A DNA stretch of 15,179 nt from JACVRM01 sp046262315 (GTDB lineage: Bacteria > Actinomycetota > Thermoleophilia > Gaiellales > Gaiellaceae), in NCBI GenBank assembly GCA_046262315.1, contig JBHEMZ010000014.1:1-15179 (forward strand). Reading direction: 5' to 3'. Below the pieces are notes generated by a model. It was not told the DNA's origin and searched no databases. It saw nothing but the letters and a program-made list of their open reading frames with translations. The position numbers and the translations under genes were made by a program. Shown one piece after another: positions 14,258 to 15,179 of this stretch (its first letter is position 1; each line of letters opens with the position of its first letter).

Positions 14258-14781
14258 TCGCGCTGCCCGAGCCCTGGGCCGGCACGGTCACGGCGAGTCT
14301 GCGCCTGATCGACGAACTCGACTCAGAGATCGCTGCGCTCGAGCGCGAGCTGCGCCGGCTCGGCGCCGATCACCGCTACGTGCCGCTGCTGCTCACCATC
14401 CCCGGGATCGGCTGGGTGCTCGGCTACGATCGCGGCGAGCTCGGCGACATCGGCCGCTTCCCCTCGCCGGCGAAACTGGCCGGCTACACCGGTCTTTGCC
14501 CGCGCGTCTACCAGTCCGGCGAGTCCGACCGACGTGGCCCGCTCGCCAAGAACGGCCCCCCCTATCTGCGCTGGGCGCTGATCGAAGCGACAACCCACGC
14601 TTCCAAGCACCCGCTCTACCGCGACCGCTACCAGCGCACCAAGACCCGGCTCAGCAAACAGCGAGGCCTGAAGGTCGCCCAGGGCGACCTCGCCCGCCGG
14701 CTCGCCGAGGCGATCTGGCACATGCTCACCCGCAACCAGCCCTTCGCTCCGGCAGGCGCCACGACCCCCCTGGCCGCCTGA
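14255..14781 (+). pseudogene. IS110-family transposase, 5'-truncated C-terminal half
   Basis: The frame is open from the IS right end at about 14254 to TGA 14779-14781. It begins LALPEPWAGTVTASLRLIDE and a coiled helix (LDSEIAALERELRRLG), then the Transposase_20 domain: LLLTIPGIGWVLGY, ELGDIGRFPSPAKLAGYTGL, CPRVYQSGESDRRGPLAKNG and YLRWALIEATTHASKHP. The QSG serine is the candidate nucleophile of the IS110 C-terminal domain. The N-terminal RuvC-like DEDD domain is missing, so it cannot be active. VLGYDRGELGD differs from the usual VLGYTIAAELGD, consistent with small compensating deletions. The upstream IS ends exactly where this coding sequence begins, so IS insertion or a linked deletion removed the first half. 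Confidence 0.85.
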
Positions 14782-14958
14782 CGGCCCTTAAGGAGATGCG
14801 CCCCCGGAGCGAGCCTCCCATCCAACCTGATCCTCCCGCCGAGGAGGCGATAGAGAGATGAGCGCTGCTCAACAGCACTATCCCACCCGCGGACCGTGAA
14901 CCCCGACCAACAGCCCCACACTTGACGCCCGGTCCCTCCTTCATAGAGAGAGGGGGTC
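14782..14958 (+). other. Probable right-end non-coding part of the IS110 element
   Basis: No gene. It follows the IS110 stop and runs to the tRNA fragment. CTCCCGCCGAGGAGG-type complementary stretches (14833-14849) can form a small hairpin. The IS110 outer end is probably near TTCATAGAGAGA (about 14940-14951), just before tRNA sequence begins, but the exact boundary cannot be set without a second copy. Confidence 0.35.
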
Positions 14959-14983
14959 GACGGTTCGAGTCCGTCAGAGGGCT
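14959..14983 (+). tRNA. tRNA 3' fragment (T-arm and acceptor 3' strand)
   Basis: GACGG / TTCGAGT / CCGTC (14959-14975) is a fully canonical T-arm. AGAGGGC plus discriminator T (14976-14983) is a normal acceptor 3' strand that would pair with GCCCTCT, and the preceding GGGTC fits a variable loop. No GCCCTCT, D-arm or anticodon arm lies upstream, where IS110 end sequence is found instead. From memory, threonine tRNAs of Actinobacteria have this kind of 3' end, but the identity is not certain. It is the remaining half of a tRNA cut by a mobile element. Confidence 0.6.
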
Positions 14984-15038
14984 TGATTCGCAGGGGTTTT
15001 TCGCACCCTCGTGACCCCCTCCGTAAGCGTGCGACGCG

Positions 15039-15179
15039 ATGCGAACCTCACGTGAAGAGTTGCTGCTTAATAGGCCATCGCCAAGCGGCCCCGGTCTGGG
15101 AACGTGCGGGCACCCGCGGGCATGCCTGGGCGCGCTGCATCGGCGAGCCGCGCCTACTGAACACGACGCATCGAGCCGG
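15039..15179 (+). CDS. Possible gene start running off the window
   Basis: ATG 15039 opens a frame of 47 codons that stays open to the window edge (MRTSREELLLNRPSPSGPGL...). There is no clear ribosome site and no recognisable domain, and open frames this short are common at this GC. The stretch 14984-15179 otherwise shows nothing certain. Confidence 0.15.
   Translation, partial: MRTSREELLLNRPSPSGPGLGTCGHPRACLGALHRRAAPTEHDASSR

Noticed and set aside
14984..15030. Hairpin after the tRNA fragment as a terminator (GGGG, T-run, then CACCC)
   Set aside because: Only about four base pairs are possible and the T-run lies in the loop, so it is not a convincing terminator.

Overview
The window is GC-rich throughout. 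Its large proteins are secreted, multidomain and typical of high-GC Gram-positive bacteria. The PD40/TolB-like repeats, the Arg/Lys-rich 'AAYFRKHRS' module and the MacB-like permease type resemble what I know from soil Actinobacteria of class Thermoleophilia (Gaiellales/Solirubrobacterales). That placement is inference; there is no marker gene to prove it.

Layout. 1-405 is the 3' end of a helical TPR-type protein. 464-632 (minus) holds a very small acidic gene with a duplicated DVEAHAKRFH motif. 719-1159 is a small secreted Cys-containing protein. 1135-1690 is a gene graveyard on the minus strand: a DNA-ligase tail and a partial copy of a basic module from the neighbouring protease. 1731-4040 (minus) is a secreted M6-type zinc metalloprotease with a 26-proline tract and two DUF11 domains. 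Upstream of it in the same direction is a small frameshifted gene (4088-4320). 4546-4926 is a secreted protein built of two tandem EF-loop-like repeats, with a promoter in front and a hairpin terminator behind. 4972-5580 holds mostly remnants. 5581-6569 is a decayed MacB/FtsX permease that runs tail-to-tail into an intact LuxR-type response regulator (6570-7184, minus). 7465-11151 is a 1228-aa secreted protein with a TolB-like propeller, a metzincin zinc site, Ig-like domains and a jelly-roll-like C-terminus. 11144-12178 is mostly fragments, with one 22-bp perfect palindrome. 12179-12262 is a tRNA-like element, followed by a methyltransferase (12290-12982). The right end is mobile DNA: a complete IS with DDE transposase and terminal inverted repeats (about 13056-14257) that abuts a 5'-truncated IS110-family transposase (to 14781). 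Beyond that lies the 3' piece of a tRNA gene (14959-14983).

How it fits together. The intact genes are mainly for export: two unrelated secreted zinc proteases and two small secreted proteins, with an orphan response regulator next to the larger protease and divergent from it. The rest looks like a recombination-prone accessory region with truncations, nested insertion sequences and tRNA pieces. No CRISPR array, rRNA or complete canonical tRNA was seen. I found no clear multi-gene defence system. The most novel-looking items are the DVEAHAKRFH mini-protein, the two-repeat EF-loop-like secreted protein and the propeller-metzincin fusion.
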